In this document: positions 1-7,228 of the stretch, one piece after another
How positions within the stretch are numbered: the first letter of the stretch is position 1
How the letters are laid out: each line of letters opens with the position of its first letter
Origin: a virus
DNA length: 23,522 nt
Direction: 5' to 3' (one strand)
IMG/VR virus record: IMGVR_UViG_3300027541_000294
Span: 1 to 23,522 of that record
Program-made: the position numbers and the translations under genes
Notes under the pieces: model-generated
What the model was told of the DNA's origin: nothing
The model's database searches: none
Seen by the model: the letters and a program-made list of their open reading frames with translations, nothing else

Positions 1-1
1 C

Positions 2-454
2 GTATCGCCAACAGGATCGGCGCGGCGCAATGGCGAGACAGTCATTAACGCCGTGTCAACCGTATCCGCTTCCGCTGGCGTCATTCGCGGCGGTGCTGTA
101 CTTATTGAAGGCGTATCAACGGTTGCTGCAAGCGGTGCACGCATTGCGGCGGGATCGGTTGCTGTGGCGGGTCAATCAACCGTTGCAGCGGCAGGCACCA
201 TCGTCATGGTGGCATCCGTATCGATTGATGCCGTTTCAACGGTTGCTGCATCAGGCGGTGCAACCATTTCGGCGTCTGTGTCTATTGGCGCAACGAGCGC
301 TGTAAGCGCAGCGGGCGCATTGAAATGGTCACCGATACCCGACCCAAGCGACACATGGACGCCACAAGTGGTTACCAGCGAATCATGGACCACGCAAACA
401 GTTTCAGGAACAACTTGGACACCTCAAGTGTCACCTTATCGAGAGGCGGCTTAA
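2..454 (+). CDS. Virion protein with 20-residue tandem repeats (5'-truncated)
   Basis: The reading frame is open to the left edge, so the N-terminus is missing; a GTG at 53 is only an internal valine. From base 53 to about 352 the protein is built of five units of exactly 20 residues (60 bases), each beginning with a variant of VSTVAASG and continuing in small and aliphatic residues. The tail is rich in Trp/Thr (repeats like TWTPQV) and ends PYREAA. Regular beta-forming repeats of this sort suit a fibrous or beta-helical virion part. The tail-fibre-like gene starts directly after the stop (TAA 452-454, ATG 455), so this is probably a tail or fibre-associated structural protein. No named family is recognised. 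Confidence 0.6.
   Translation, partial: VSPTGSARRNGETVINAVSTVSASAGVIRGGAVLIEGVSTVAASGARIAAGSVAVAGQSTVAAAGTIVMVASVSIDAVSTVAASGGATISASVSIGATSAVSAAGALKWSPIPDPSDTWTPQVVTSESWTTQTVSGTTWTPQVSPYREAA
53..352 (+). repeat. Five in-frame 60-bp repeats
   Basis: Units start at 53, 113, 173, 233 and 293, exactly 60 bases apart. The best conserved block is around TCAACGGTTGCTGCA. The DNA has diverged more than the protein spacing, so the period seems kept by selection on structure rather than by recent duplication. Confidence 0.7.
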
Positions 455-1612
455 ATGGCTGATACCACGACAACCAACCTTAGTTTGACCAAACCCGAAG
501 TTGGTGCATCCACCGACACATGGGGCAACAAACTTAACACGAACCTTGACACGATTGATGCAATCTTTGCATCGAACGGCACAAGCGTTTCCATGAACGT
601 GGGCAGCGGAAAGACGCTTACGCTTGGCGGAAACCTAACGGGATCGGGGACGATCAATAGCGTCACCATTGGTCAGTCATTGGCGGCTGCGGGTTCGTTT
701 ACAACCTTAAGCGCATCCAGCAACGTTACGTTTAGCGGTGCTGTTGTTTTGTCATCCACGCTAACGGCTAATGGCAACACAACCCTTGGCGATGCAACCA
801 CAGACACGATTACGTTGACTGGCGCCACAAGATTTTACGCAGGAACGGATGCACTTCCAGGCATCACGCCGGCTAGCGATACCAATACAGGATTTTGGTC
901 TCCGGCTGCGGATACGCTTGCTTGGAGCACAGGTGGTACTGAACGCCTCCGCCTCGACTCCTCCGGCAACCTCGGCCTTGGGGTGACTCCGAGTGCGTGG
1001 GTAAGTGGCGATAAAGCAATTCAGTTGGGGACGTATGCTTCTCTTGCATTAGACAGTAATGGTTCTACGGCACTTTCATCAAATGCCTACGAATCTGCCG
1101 CTGGAACTTGGAAATATTCAGCAACCCTTGGGGCAAGCCGATATAGTAGCGAGTTTGGGGTGCATAAATGGTTCACCGCCCCCTCCGGCACAGCAAACAC
1201 CGCTATTACATCCTTCACGCAGGCGCTTACTCTAACTGCAAACAGAAATTTTCTTGTAGGAACCACATCAGAAAATTCTGGCAATGGCGGGTTAAAAGTA
1301 GCAGGCCAATTTGCTTTAACAACATCGCAAGCGTTTGCACAAAGCGGAAGCGTTAACGATACGGCTTACTACATAGTTTGCTACTCACTGTCAGGCACTT
1401 GCACTTTAACCTTGCCAACACCAGCAAATAACACAGGCCGTCTTTTGAACATTGTTGTTCAAAGTGCGCAAAAAGTTGTTTCTGCTTCAAGCAATGTTAC
1501 TAAAATTACAGATGGAACACCAACAACTGACATTCTTCCCGCCACAGCAGGAAAATGGGTGCAGTTGTGGTGTGATGGGGGGTACTGGAACATTATTGCG
1601 ACAAATGTATGA
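455..1612 (+). CDS. Tail-fibre-like structural protein
   Basis: This 385-residue protein starts with a Thr-rich leader and the segment [18 protein letters not shown] (about residues 11-28), a recurrent N-terminus of phage tail-fibre or collar-type proteins. The middle has glycine/threonine-rich beta repeats and the motif [14 protein letters not shown], often seen in phage fibre shafts. The C-terminal 100 residues form a separate beta-rich domain. The probable role is host attachment at the virion surface. The stretch from about 1020 to 1600 is more AT-rich than its 5' part, which suggests that the distal, receptor-facing half was exchanged. Its stop overlaps the HNH gene start by ATGA. No clear intramolecular chaperone domain is present at its own C-terminus. 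Confidence 0.75.
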   Translation: MADTTTTNLSLTKPEVGASTDTWGNKLNTNLDTIDAIFASNGTSVSMNVGSGKTLTLGGNLTGSGTINSVTIGQSLAAAGSFTTLSASSNVTFSGAVVLSSTLTANGNTTLGDATTDTITLTGATRFYAGTDALPGITPASDTNTGFWSPAADTLAWSTGGTERLRLDSSGNLGLGVTPSAWVSGDKAIQLGTYASLALDSNGSTALSSNAYESAAGTWKYSATLGASRYSSEFGVHKWFTAPSGTANTAITSFTQALTLTANRNFLVGTTSENSGNGGLKVAGQFALTTSQAFAQSGSVNDTAYYIVCYSLSGTCTLTLPTPANNTGRLLNIVVQSAQKVVSASSNVTKITDGTPTTDILPATAGKWVQLWCDGGYWNIIATNV

Positions 1613-2109
1613 TTACGCAACAAACCATTACAGACTGCTTTGAGTACCGTGATGGATGCTTGTACTGGAAAAGCGTAAGTCATCCAAACAAACAGTATCT
1701 GTTGAGCAAGCCTGCTGGTTCAATCCACAAGACCGGCTATCGTCACATTACATGGCAAGGCAAGCCACAAAAAGCGCATCGCTTGATATTTATGCTGCAT
1801 CATGGATATACGCCGCAGGAAGTTGACCACATTAACGGCGACAGGGCTGACAACAGGATTGAAAACTTGAGAGCCGCAAACCGTAGTGAGAACCAATGCA
1901 ATCGTGGTGCTTTGGCAAACAATACATCGGGATACCCTAATGTTTCTTGGCATAAGAAAAGCAAGGCATGGCTTGTTAGGGTGGTGAAAAATGGCAAGAC
2001 CAAAGTAAATATTTATGTCAAAGACCTTGAACTAGCAGGATTGGTTGCATTAGAAGCACGATCTCTTTATCACGGCAAATTCGCTCAACTAGAAGGAACC
2101 CAACCATGA
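1609..2109 (+). CDS. HNH homing-type endonuclease with AP2-like domain
   Basis: The 166-residue protein has an HNH_3-type core: His57 in KAHRLIF, then DHINGD (Asp73-His74-Asn76) and DNRIENLR (Asn82, Asn86). The region from about 106 to 150 ([15 protein letters not shown] onward) looks like the AP2-type DNA-binding domain that often follows such cores in phage homing endonucleases. It probably cuts double-stranded DNA at an allele lacking the insertion and so spreads itself. It is joined to both neighbours by ATGA overlaps (1609-1612 and 2106-2109), and it is AT-richer than the structural genes, as expected for a recent insertion. No intron is evident. Confidence 0.88.
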   Translation: MITQQTITDCFEYRDGCLYWKSVSHPNKQYLLSKPAGSIHKTGYRHITWQGKPQKAHRLIFMLHHGYTPQEVDHINGDRADNRIENLRAANRSENQCNRGALANNTSGYPNVSWHKKSKAWLVRVVKNGKTKVNIYVKDLELAGLVALEARSLYHGKFAQLEGTQP

Positions 2110-2411
2110 ACTGGAACATCTCTCAGCTAGAGTGCAAACCCCAAGACGGTGATTTAACGAATATCGTGATGACCGTACACTGGCAATGCTCACACTCCGA
2201 TGGCGAGCATTACGGGCATGTCTATTCAACGCACAGCCTGCCAGCACCTGAAGGCAACTTCATCCCCTACGACCAACTGACCAAGGAATATGTACTTGGT
2301 TGGCTATGGGCTAACGGTATTGACAAAGCGGGTACGGAAGCTGCTGTGCTAGCTCAAATCGAAACAAGCAAGAACCCACCAATCACTAAACCACCATTGC
2401 CCTGGCTATGA
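2106..2411 (+). CDS. Small phage protein of unknown function
   Basis: The 101-residue product begins [19 protein letters not shown]. It looks like a type of small protein found near tail-fibre and lysis genes of many environmental phages, recalled from general knowledge without a search. The N-terminal half looks beta-rich (alternating pattern in NIVMTVHWQCS), followed by a helical segment and a proline-rich C-terminus (ITKPPLPWL). There is no signal peptide or membrane span. A good ribosome site (AAGGAA, about 2094-2099) precedes the ATG, which overlaps the HNH stop. Its place between fibre and lysis genes suggests late expression. It could be a minor virion component or a chaperone, but no function can be assigned. 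Confidence 0.7.
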   Translation: MNWNISQLECKPQDGDLTNIVMTVHWQCSHSDGEHYGHVYSTHSLPAPEGNFIPYDQLTKEYVLGWLWANGIDKAGTEAAVLAQIETSKNPPITKPPLPWL

Positions 2412-2548
2412 ACCTAAACCTCGACCAAAACGAAATCCAATTTATTTTGAACGTGCTTGGCGATCTGCCGGCAAAGACTGGCGTGTGGCCTTTGATTGTG
2501 AAAATCAAGGAGCAGGCTGAGGCGCAAATTCCGAAAGACGAGCAATAA
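2408..2548 (+). CDS. 46-residue small protein
   Basis: An ATG at 2408 overlaps the preceding stop by ATGA and opens a 46-codon frame ending TAA at 2546-2548. The protein begins MNLNLDQNEIQFILNVLGDL, has a helix-forming central part with KIKEQAEAQ and ends in PKDEQ. Very short proteins of this style, helical with a conserved NxILxxLGxLP pattern, are common next to tail and lysis genes of marine and freshwater phages; that is family recall, not a search. There is no membrane span. Function is unknown. The coupled start and the sensible protein composition support it as a real gene. Confidence 0.6.
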   Translation: MNLNLDQNEIQFILNVLGDLPAKTGVWPLIVKIKEQAEAQIPKDEQ

Positions 2549-2557
2549 AGGTGATGT

Positions 2558-2728
2558 ATGACTTCAGCCGACTCCGAAGCCTTAAAACGCATTGAAGTTC
2601 ACGAAGCAGTGTGCGACGAACGCTATTCGCAAATCAACGCCAGGCTCAAAAGATTGGAGATGATCCTTATGACCACGGCGGGCACCATCATCATTCTGCT
2701 TTTGAATTTAGCGCTGAAGTTGAAATAA
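2558..2728 (+). CDS. Small coiled-coil protein with C-terminal membrane span (holin-like accessory)
   Basis: This frame encodes 56 residues from ATG 2558, preceded by the weak site AAAGGTG. Residues 1-36 are charged and helical (ALKRIEVHEAVCDERYSQ) and residues about 37-54 form one hydrophobic span (MTTAGTIIILLLNLALKL). The layout, soluble helix then a C-terminal anchor, resembles XhlA-type haemolysin/holin partner proteins, which sit in the inner membrane and help time lysis. It is followed by another single-span protein, a three-span holin and a lysozyme, so a lysis role is likely. An ATG at 2554 opens only a short frame and is rejected. Confidence 0.6.
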   Translation: MTSADSEALKRIEVHEAVCDERYSQINARLKRLEMILMTTAGTIIILLLNLALKLK

Positions 2729-2752
2729 GCATTCAGCAAGCCATACGCCTCC

Positions 2753-2938
2753 ATGGAAGCAATCACCGACGCAATCGGCAAACTGTGGTACTTGGGTGCA
2801 GCAGTGGTTGCAATTGCAGCTTATGCAGTAACGATCAAAGTACGCCTTGACTACCTCGAAAAGAATTACGACAAGCAGATCACAGCACTATGGGAAAAGG
2901 TGAACGAGTTGAACGAAAAGTGCCAAGGATCGGCCTAG
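2753..2938 (+). CDS. Small membrane protein, N-terminal span plus coiled coil (lysis-associated)
   Basis: The product has 61 residues. Residues about 10-30 (KLWYLGAAVVAIAAYAVTIK) form one membrane span and residues 31-57 a charged, coiled-coil-like helix ending in NEKCQ. This topology is the mirror image of the preceding 56-residue protein. It could be a holin, an antiholin or a small inner-membrane spanin-like piece. No lipobox or export signal is visible, so a classic two-component spanin is not supported. It ends one base before the holin gene start (TAG 2936-2938, ATG 2940). Position in the lysis cassette is the main evidence for its role. Confidence 0.65.
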   Translation: MEAITDAIGKLWYLGAAVVAIAAYAVTIKVRLDYLEKNYDKQITALWEKVNELNEKCQGSA

Positions 2939-2939
2939 C

Positions 2940-3422
2940 ATGATGACGCTTTTATCAACGCTCTTGTCATTCTTAGCCGGTGGCGTGCCCAAGTTGCTTG
3001 ATCTTTGGCAGGATTCCAAGGACAAGGCGCACGAGCTGGAACTTGCCCGTATGCAAAATGAGCGTGAGCGTGAGTTAGCCGCCATGGGATTGCTTGCGCA
3101 GCAACGCATTGAAGAGATTCACACTGAACAAGTGGCGATGCAAACGCAAGCCGAAGAGATGAAAGCGCTGTATGCGCATGACATTGCAATTGGCGAAGGA
3201 ACAAGCCAGTGGGTCAAGAACGCCAGAGCGTTAGTGCGTCCTGTGTTGACCTATGGCATGTTCATGTTGTTGGTATTCGTTGAGATTGGCGGATTCTGGT
3301 ACGCGTGGACAACCAATGTGCCATTCGATTTGATGCTTGATCAGCTATGGGATGACGATACGCAGCAAATTTGGGCCGCGATTGTGGCCTTTCACTTTGG
3401 GTCACGAGCCTTTGCGAAATGA
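2940..3422 (+). CDS. Three-span holin, GTA type
   Basis: The 160-residue protein matches in layout the holin family first described in gene transfer agents (GTA_holin_3TM): a hydrophobic or amphipathic N-terminus (residues 1-20), a long charged helix (24-95) rich in Glu, Arg and Gln, a strong span beginning RPVLTYGMFMLLVFVEIGG (100-122), and a C-terminal segment with IWAAIVAFHFGSRAF (144-158). The GSRxF ending is typical of the family. It would oligomerise in the inner membrane and open it at the programmed time, letting the lysozyme encoded next reach the peptidoglycan. Either ATG of the ATGATG pair (2940 or 2943) could be used. The stop overlaps the lysozyme start. Confidence 0.8.
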   Translation: MMTLLSTLLSFLAGGVPKLLDLWQDSKDKAHELELARMQNERERELAAMGLLAQQRIEEIHTEQVAMQTQAEEMKALYAHDIAIGEGTSQWVKNARALVRPVLTYGMFMLLVFVEIGGFWYAWTTNVPFDLMLDQLWDDDTQQIWAAIVAFHFGSRAFAK

Positions 3423-3895
3423 TCAGTCCGCTTGCCCTCCAAATGATCAAGCATCACGAAGGTGTGCGTGCGCGGCCTTATCGTTGCCCGGCGTTGCTTT
3501 GGACCGTGGGTGTGGGCCATGTCATTGACCCATCGCACATCAACGTCAAAGTTGAAGAGCGTAAAGCCTTACCCATCCCACCGGGTTGGGATCGCACGTT
3601 ATCGATGGCGGAAATTGACGACATACTTACAAAGGACTTACAACGCTTTGAGGCTGGCGTATCACGACTATGTCCTGTTGGTCTTACTCAGCCTCGCCTT
3701 GATGCACTCGTCAGCTTTTCGTTCAATGTGGGGCTAGGAAACCTTCAACGCAGCACATTGAGGATGCGCCATAATCGTGGCGACTATACGGGCGCAGCAG
3801 TTGCGTTTAAGATGTGGACTAAAGCGGCAGGGAAAGAGTTGCCGGGCCTGGTCAAACGCCGCCGCGATGAAATGGCCCTTTACATGAGCAACTGA
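3419..3895 (+). CDS. Endolysin, GH24 lysozyme
   Basis: The 158-residue enzyme is a phage lysozyme (muramidase) that cleaves the MurNAc-GlcNAc bond of peptidoglycan. The catalytic triad follows the E-8aa-C-5aa-T pattern, with Glu14 in HHEGVRARPY, Cys23, and Thr29 in LLWTVGVGH. Many GH24 enzymes have Asp at the middle position, but the Cys variant is also known. The later motif FSFNVGLGNLQRSTL and the ending PGLVKRRRDEMALYM are family hallmarks. ATG 3419, overlapping the holin stop as ATGA, is preferred over an in-frame start at 3371, which would lie inside the holin gene and add unrelated residues. No signal peptide or SAR anchor is seen, so export depends on the holin. Confidence 0.92.
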   Translation: MISPLALQMIKHHEGVRARPYRCPALLWTVGVGHVIDPSHINVKVEERKALPIPPGWDRTLSMAEIDDILTKDLQRFEAGVSRLCPVGLTQPRLDALVSFSFNVGLGNLQRSTLRMRHNRGDYTGAAVAFKMWTKAAGKELPGLVKRRRDEMALYMSN

Positions 3896-3896
3896 C

Positions 3897-5384
3897 ATGC
3901 CACTCGTCCCTATCAAACTTCCTCCAGGCGTTTACCGAAACGGCACCGAGTATCAAGCGGCGGGTCGATGGTATGACGCCAACCTTGTTAGATGGTTCGA
4001 GGGAACGCTTCGCCCAATGGGCGGTTGGCAGCAATGGTCAACAAATGCCACGAGCGGCGTGCCACGAGGCATGTATGCGTGGAAAGATAATTCGGCAAAC
4101 ATTTGGCTTGCCGTTGGGTCAGCATCAAAACTTTACGCTTACCAGGGTGATGGTGATCAGGCCGACATTACGCCAACAAGTTTCAGCGCAGGGCGCACTG
4201 ATGCAACAATCAATTTATCTTATGGCGGCAGAGATTACGGCCAAGAAGGTTATGGAACGGCTCGCTCATTTCGTTCGACGCTAGCTATTCAGCCCGCCAC
4301 AACATGGTCGATGGACAATTGGGGCCAGTATCTTGTGGCGTGCTCGGATTACGATGGCAAGTTGTATGAGTGGCAACTTGACTTTACAACGCCAACCAAA
4401 GCCGTTGCCATCACAAACGCGCCAACGAGTTGCAAGGGTTTGATTGTCTCTGAAGAGCGTTTTCTGTTTGCCCTTGGCGCTGGCGGCGATCCGCGAAAAG
4501 TGCAATGGTCTGACCAAGAAAACAATACGGTTTGGACGCCAGCCGCCAACAATCAAGCGGGTGACTTTACGCTTTCAACGCCTGGCTCCATCATTTGCGC
4601 CCGCCGCGTGCGCGGTGGCGTCTTGATCCTTACTGATGTTGATGCTCACTTTGCACAGTATCAAGGGCCGCCATATGTGTACGGGTTTGAGCGCGTTGGA
4701 ACGGGTTGCGGTGCCGTGAGCGCAATCGGCATCGCGGCGGCAGATACCTTTGCCGCTTGGATGGGTCAATCAGGCTTTTGGATTTTTGATGGTTACACCA
4801 AACCATTGCCAAGCGATGTATCTGACTATGTGTTTAACAACATCAATCGCGGCCAAATCTCTAAAGTTTCTGCGGTACACAATAGCAAATTCTCTGAAAT
4901 CTGGTGGTTCTATCCGTCTGTTGCTAATACTGAAAATGATTCCTACGTTGTTTGGAATTACCGCGAAAATCATTGGACGTTAGGAAGTATGGCTCGCACC
5001 ATTGGAACGGGACAAGCCGTTTTTCCTTATCCAATTATGTGTACGCCAACAGGCTACGTTTATGAGCATGAAATTGGCTGGAACTATGACGGTTCAACAC
5101 CTTATGCAGAAAGCGGTCCTTATCAAATTGGAATGGGTGATAACTTGCTTGTAGCTGATCAACTCATTCCTGATGACTCAACGCTTGGGGATGTAACTGT
5201 CACTTTTAAGACAAAACTTTATCCAACAAGCGCTGAAACGACGCATGGCCCTTACTCACTTGCTAACCCAACGTCAATTCGCTTGCAAGGCAGGCAACTA
5301 AAAGTGCGCCTGAACAGCAACAACAATACGGATTGGCGGGTAGGCATCTTTCGTTTTAACGCCAAAGCGGGAAGTGGTCGATGA
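3897..5384 (+). CDS. Virion structural protein (beta-rich, tail-associated)
   Basis: The 495-residue protein begins MPLVPIKLPPGVYRNGTEY and continues with GRWYDANLVRWFEGTLRPMG. This N-terminus resembles a large structural protein found in many marine and freshwater podovirus-like phages (the PGVYRNGT...RWxDxxLVRW pattern); that is recall. The rest is rich in aromatic residues and short beta strands, suggesting a beta-propeller or beta-sandwich. A tail-tube, nozzle or stabilisation role comparable to T7 gp12 is possible but not shown. It begins one base after the lysozyme stop and overlaps the next gene by ATGA (5381-5384). There are no membrane spans. Confidence 0.7.
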   Translation: MPLVPIKLPPGVYRNGTEYQAAGRWYDANLVRWFEGTLRPMGGWQQWSTNATSGVPRGMYAWKDNSANIWLAVGSASKLYAYQGDGDQADITPTSFSAGRTDATINLSYGGRDYGQEGYGTARSFRSTLAIQPATTWSMDNWGQYLVACSDYDGKLYEWQLDFTTPTKAVAITNAPTSCKGLIVSEERFLFALGAGGDPRKVQWSDQENNTVWTPAANNQAGDFTLSTPGSIICARRVRGGVLILTDVDAHFAQYQGPPYVYGFERVGTGCGAVSAIGIAAADTFAAWMGQSGFWIFDGYTKPLPSDVSDYVFNNINRGQISKVSAVHNSKFSEIWWFYPSVANTENDSYVVWNYRENHWTLGSMARTIGTGQAVFPYPIMCTPTGYVYEHEIGWNYDGSTPYAESGPYQIGMGDNLLVADQLIPDDSTLGDVTVTFKTKLYPTSAETTHGPYSLANPTSIRLQGRQLKVRLNSNNNTDWRVGIFRFNAKAGSGR

Positions 5385-5590
5385 AACTGCCGCGCCCTAC
5401 GCCCGATTACGATCAAGTGGCCGAGTTGACGCTGCGTCGTGCGCTCGAGCTGGCTGACGCGCTGAACCGTAAGAAGAACGCTGACATTGAACTTGGGCAA
5501 GATGAAAAACTTGTCATTCGTTCGCCCAATGGAACGCGTTACTACCTAACCGTTTCCAATGTTGGCGCGTTGAGCGCCACAACGATGTGA
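5381..5590 (+). CDS. 69-residue conserved small protein
   Basis: The start codon overlaps the stop of the structural gene (ATGA at 5381), which implies coupled translation. The protein has a helical first half (DYDQVAELTLRRALELADAL) and a beta-like second half (LVIRSPNGTRYYLTVSNVG). There is no membrane span or metal site. Its place among virion genes suggests a small structural or assembly factor, but no family is recognised. Confidence 0.65.
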   Translation: MKLPRPTPDYDQVAELTLRRALELADALNRKKNADIELGQDEKLVIRSPNGTRYYLTVSNVGALSATTM

Positions 5591-5597
5591 GGGAATT

Positions 5598-6848
5598 ATG
5601 ATTACCTTAGCGCAAGCCAGTGAAGTTTTCCAAAGCGTATTTGGCAGGCCGCCAAATGCTAGTGAAGTATCTAACTTCCAACTTGCTTTGGCGGCTAACA
5701 ATCCTGCGCTTGTTTCGCAGAGTGCTTTAGAAAATTACCTAAAAAGCACACCAGATTATCAAATCTATGCGGCGACATTGCCAGTCGCAACACCGGCTCC
5801 AACTACCACGCCTGCTCCAACCACTACACCTGCTCCAACCACTACGCCTGCTCCAACGTCAAGCCCATCAACCGGATTGCTTGATGCTGCAAAACCTATT
5901 TCTATCTCGCAGGCGGCGGAAGTTTTTTATGGCCTTTTCGGTAGACAACCAAGTCAAAACGAGTTGTCAAACTTTAACGCCGCTATTGCGGCAAACAATC
6001 CTGTTCTGTCAAGCGAAACATCGTTTTACAACTATTTGCGAAACACGCCGGAATACCAGACTTATGTAAATTCGCTTTTGTCGATGCAAAGCCAAGTCCT
6101 TGGAAAACCATCGACCGGAACGACAACAACTACAACCGTAGCACCAACTACAACGCCAGCCCCAACAGGGACGCCAGCACCTACGTCTGCACCTGGTGTA
6201 CCAATCAATGACGTGCAAGCATCAGCCGTTTTTCAAAGCGTGTTTGGGCGCGTACCGAACGCCACGGAGTTGGCAAACTTCAGGGGTTATCAGCAAGGCA
6301 CAACGCCATTCACGTCAACAGATGCCTTGACAACTTACCTCATGTCAACGCCTGACTATGCTTTTTATAAGGCAAACCAAGCGTTACCGCCGGCAACTTA
6401 TGGCAAAGCCGTTGTTCCGCAGGCGCAGTTGCAATACGGATACGGACCAGAGCAAGGGTTGCTCACAAACATCAAAGGCCCAACGGGTCAGCAGATTCAA
6501 AATTACATGGATGCTTTTTATGCGGCATCCTATGGCGGCACACCAACGGCTGGATTGCTTGCACCACGCGTTGCCGCCAATCAAGTGACATTGCCCGCAT
6601 CCTTTTACGCCATGCCTCAAGGTGCGCCAACGGCGCAACAGTTGGCCGCCACAGGTCAAGGGTTGCTCAATACGGGTACAACATTCAACGATTTACGCAC
6701 TGAGGCGCAAAAGTCTAATTTATCGCCACAAGTCACAGGCTCAATCCTTTCCACCTTAAACCAAGGTGCATCATTGCCTTATGTGCAAGGATTGCTATCA
6801 GGAACTCTGCCGTTAGTGGCTGGCGAAAACTTATTGGCGTACAAGTGA
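5598..6848 (+). CDS. Virion protein with three DUF4214-like modules on Pro/Thr linkers
   Basis: The 416-residue protein contains three copies of a module of about 50 residues: residues 6-57, 105-156 and 207-257. Each has the pattern FxxxFGRxPxxxEL/VxNF, then a helix, then YLxxTPD/EYxxY. The pattern resembles the DUF4214 module of bacterial surface and S-layer-associated proteins (LGRxPDxxGLxxW...SPEYQ), but is shorter. Linkers of repeated TPAPTT (66-88) and TTTTVAPTTTPAPTGTPAP (174-198) separate the modules. The C-terminal 150 residues are Gln/Ala-rich and resemble the following internal virion proteins. A strong ribosome site (GAGGGA) precedes ATG 5598. An adhesive or carbohydrate-contacting virion part is a reasonable guess. 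Confidence 0.7.
   Translation: MITLAQASEVFQSVFGRPPNASEVSNFQLALAANNPALVSQSALENYLKSTPDYQIYAATLPVATPAPTTTPAPTTTPAPTTTPAPTSSPSTGLLDAAKPISISQAAEVFYGLFGRQPSQNELSNFNAAIAANNPVLSSETSFYNYLRNTPEYQTYVNSLLSMQSQVLGKPSTGTTTTTTVAPTTTPAPTGTPAPTSAPGVPINDVQASAVFQSVFGRVPNATELANFRGYQQGTTPFTSTDALTTYLMSTPDYAFYKANQALPPATYGKAVVPQAQLQYGYGPEQGLLTNIKGPTGQQIQNYMDAFYAASYGGTPTAGLLAPRVAANQVTLPASFYAMPQGAPTAQQLAATGQGLLNTGTTFNDLRTEAQKSNLSPQVTGSILSTLNQGASLPYVQGLLSGTLPLVAGENLLAYK
5793..5864 (+). repeat. Four 18-bp tandem repeats encoding TPAPTT
   Basis: The units 5793-5810, 5811-5828, 5829-5846 and 5847-5864 are variants of CCTGCTCCAACCACTACG. The middle two differ at a single base. They encode the Pro/Thr linker between the first and second modules. 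Such near-identical units can change copy number by slippage, so linker length may vary between related phages. Confidence 0.8.
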
Positions 6849-7228
6849 ACGCACACGATTTAAGCCATTGGGATCGATGCCGGCCATTTATTGAAGCGGC
6901 ATTGTCTTTCACTGGCGGAACACATACCATTGAGGACATAAAGCGAGCCGTTGACGCCAATGAAATGCAGTTTTGGCCTGGTCGACAATCCGCTGTCATC
7001 ACTGAGATTCAGAGTTACCCACAAGCCAAAGGGATGCACTATTTTCTTGCTGGCGGGGACTTAGAAGAACTCTCGCGTATGCGTCCAATCCTTGAGAGAT
7101 GGGCGCAATCAATCGGATGCAATCGTGTGACACTTGCCGGAAGACGTGGTTGGCTGCGTACGTTTTTGGCGGACGAAGGTTATGAAGAGAAATGGACTGT
7201 CATGTCCAAGGAGTTGAATCATGAGTAA
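6845..7228 (+). CDS. Small phage protein, possibly GNAT-like fold
   Basis: The 127-residue protein uses a GTG start overlapping the previous stop (GTGA at 6845). Notable segments are DANEMQFWPGRQSAVITEI (about 37-55), KGMHYFLAGGDLEEL and GRRGWLRTFLADEGYEEKW near the end, followed by MSKEL. The order of a beta core with a sensor-like segment and a terminal FL..GYE...MSKEL strand recalls the acetyltransferase (GNAT) fold, but no acetyl-CoA loop is visible, so activity is doubtful. Similar proteins occur among structural genes of environmental phages (recall only). It overlaps the next gene by 8 bases. Confidence 0.65.
   Translation: MNAHDLSHWDRCRPFIEAALSFTGGTHTIEDIKRAVDANEMQFWPGRQSAVITEIQSYPQAKGMHYFLAGGDLEELSRMRPILERWAQSIGCNRVTLAGRRGWLRTFLADEGYEEKWTVMSKELNHE

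Noticed and set aside
455-1612. Diversity-generating retroelement target in the fibre gene
   Set aside because: No reverse transcriptase gene and no template repeat were seen in the window; the AT-rich distal half is better explained by ordinary exchange.
2554-2595. Short frame from ATG 2554
   Set aside because: It ends after 13 codons, while the ATG four bases later opens a sensible 56-residue membrane protein.
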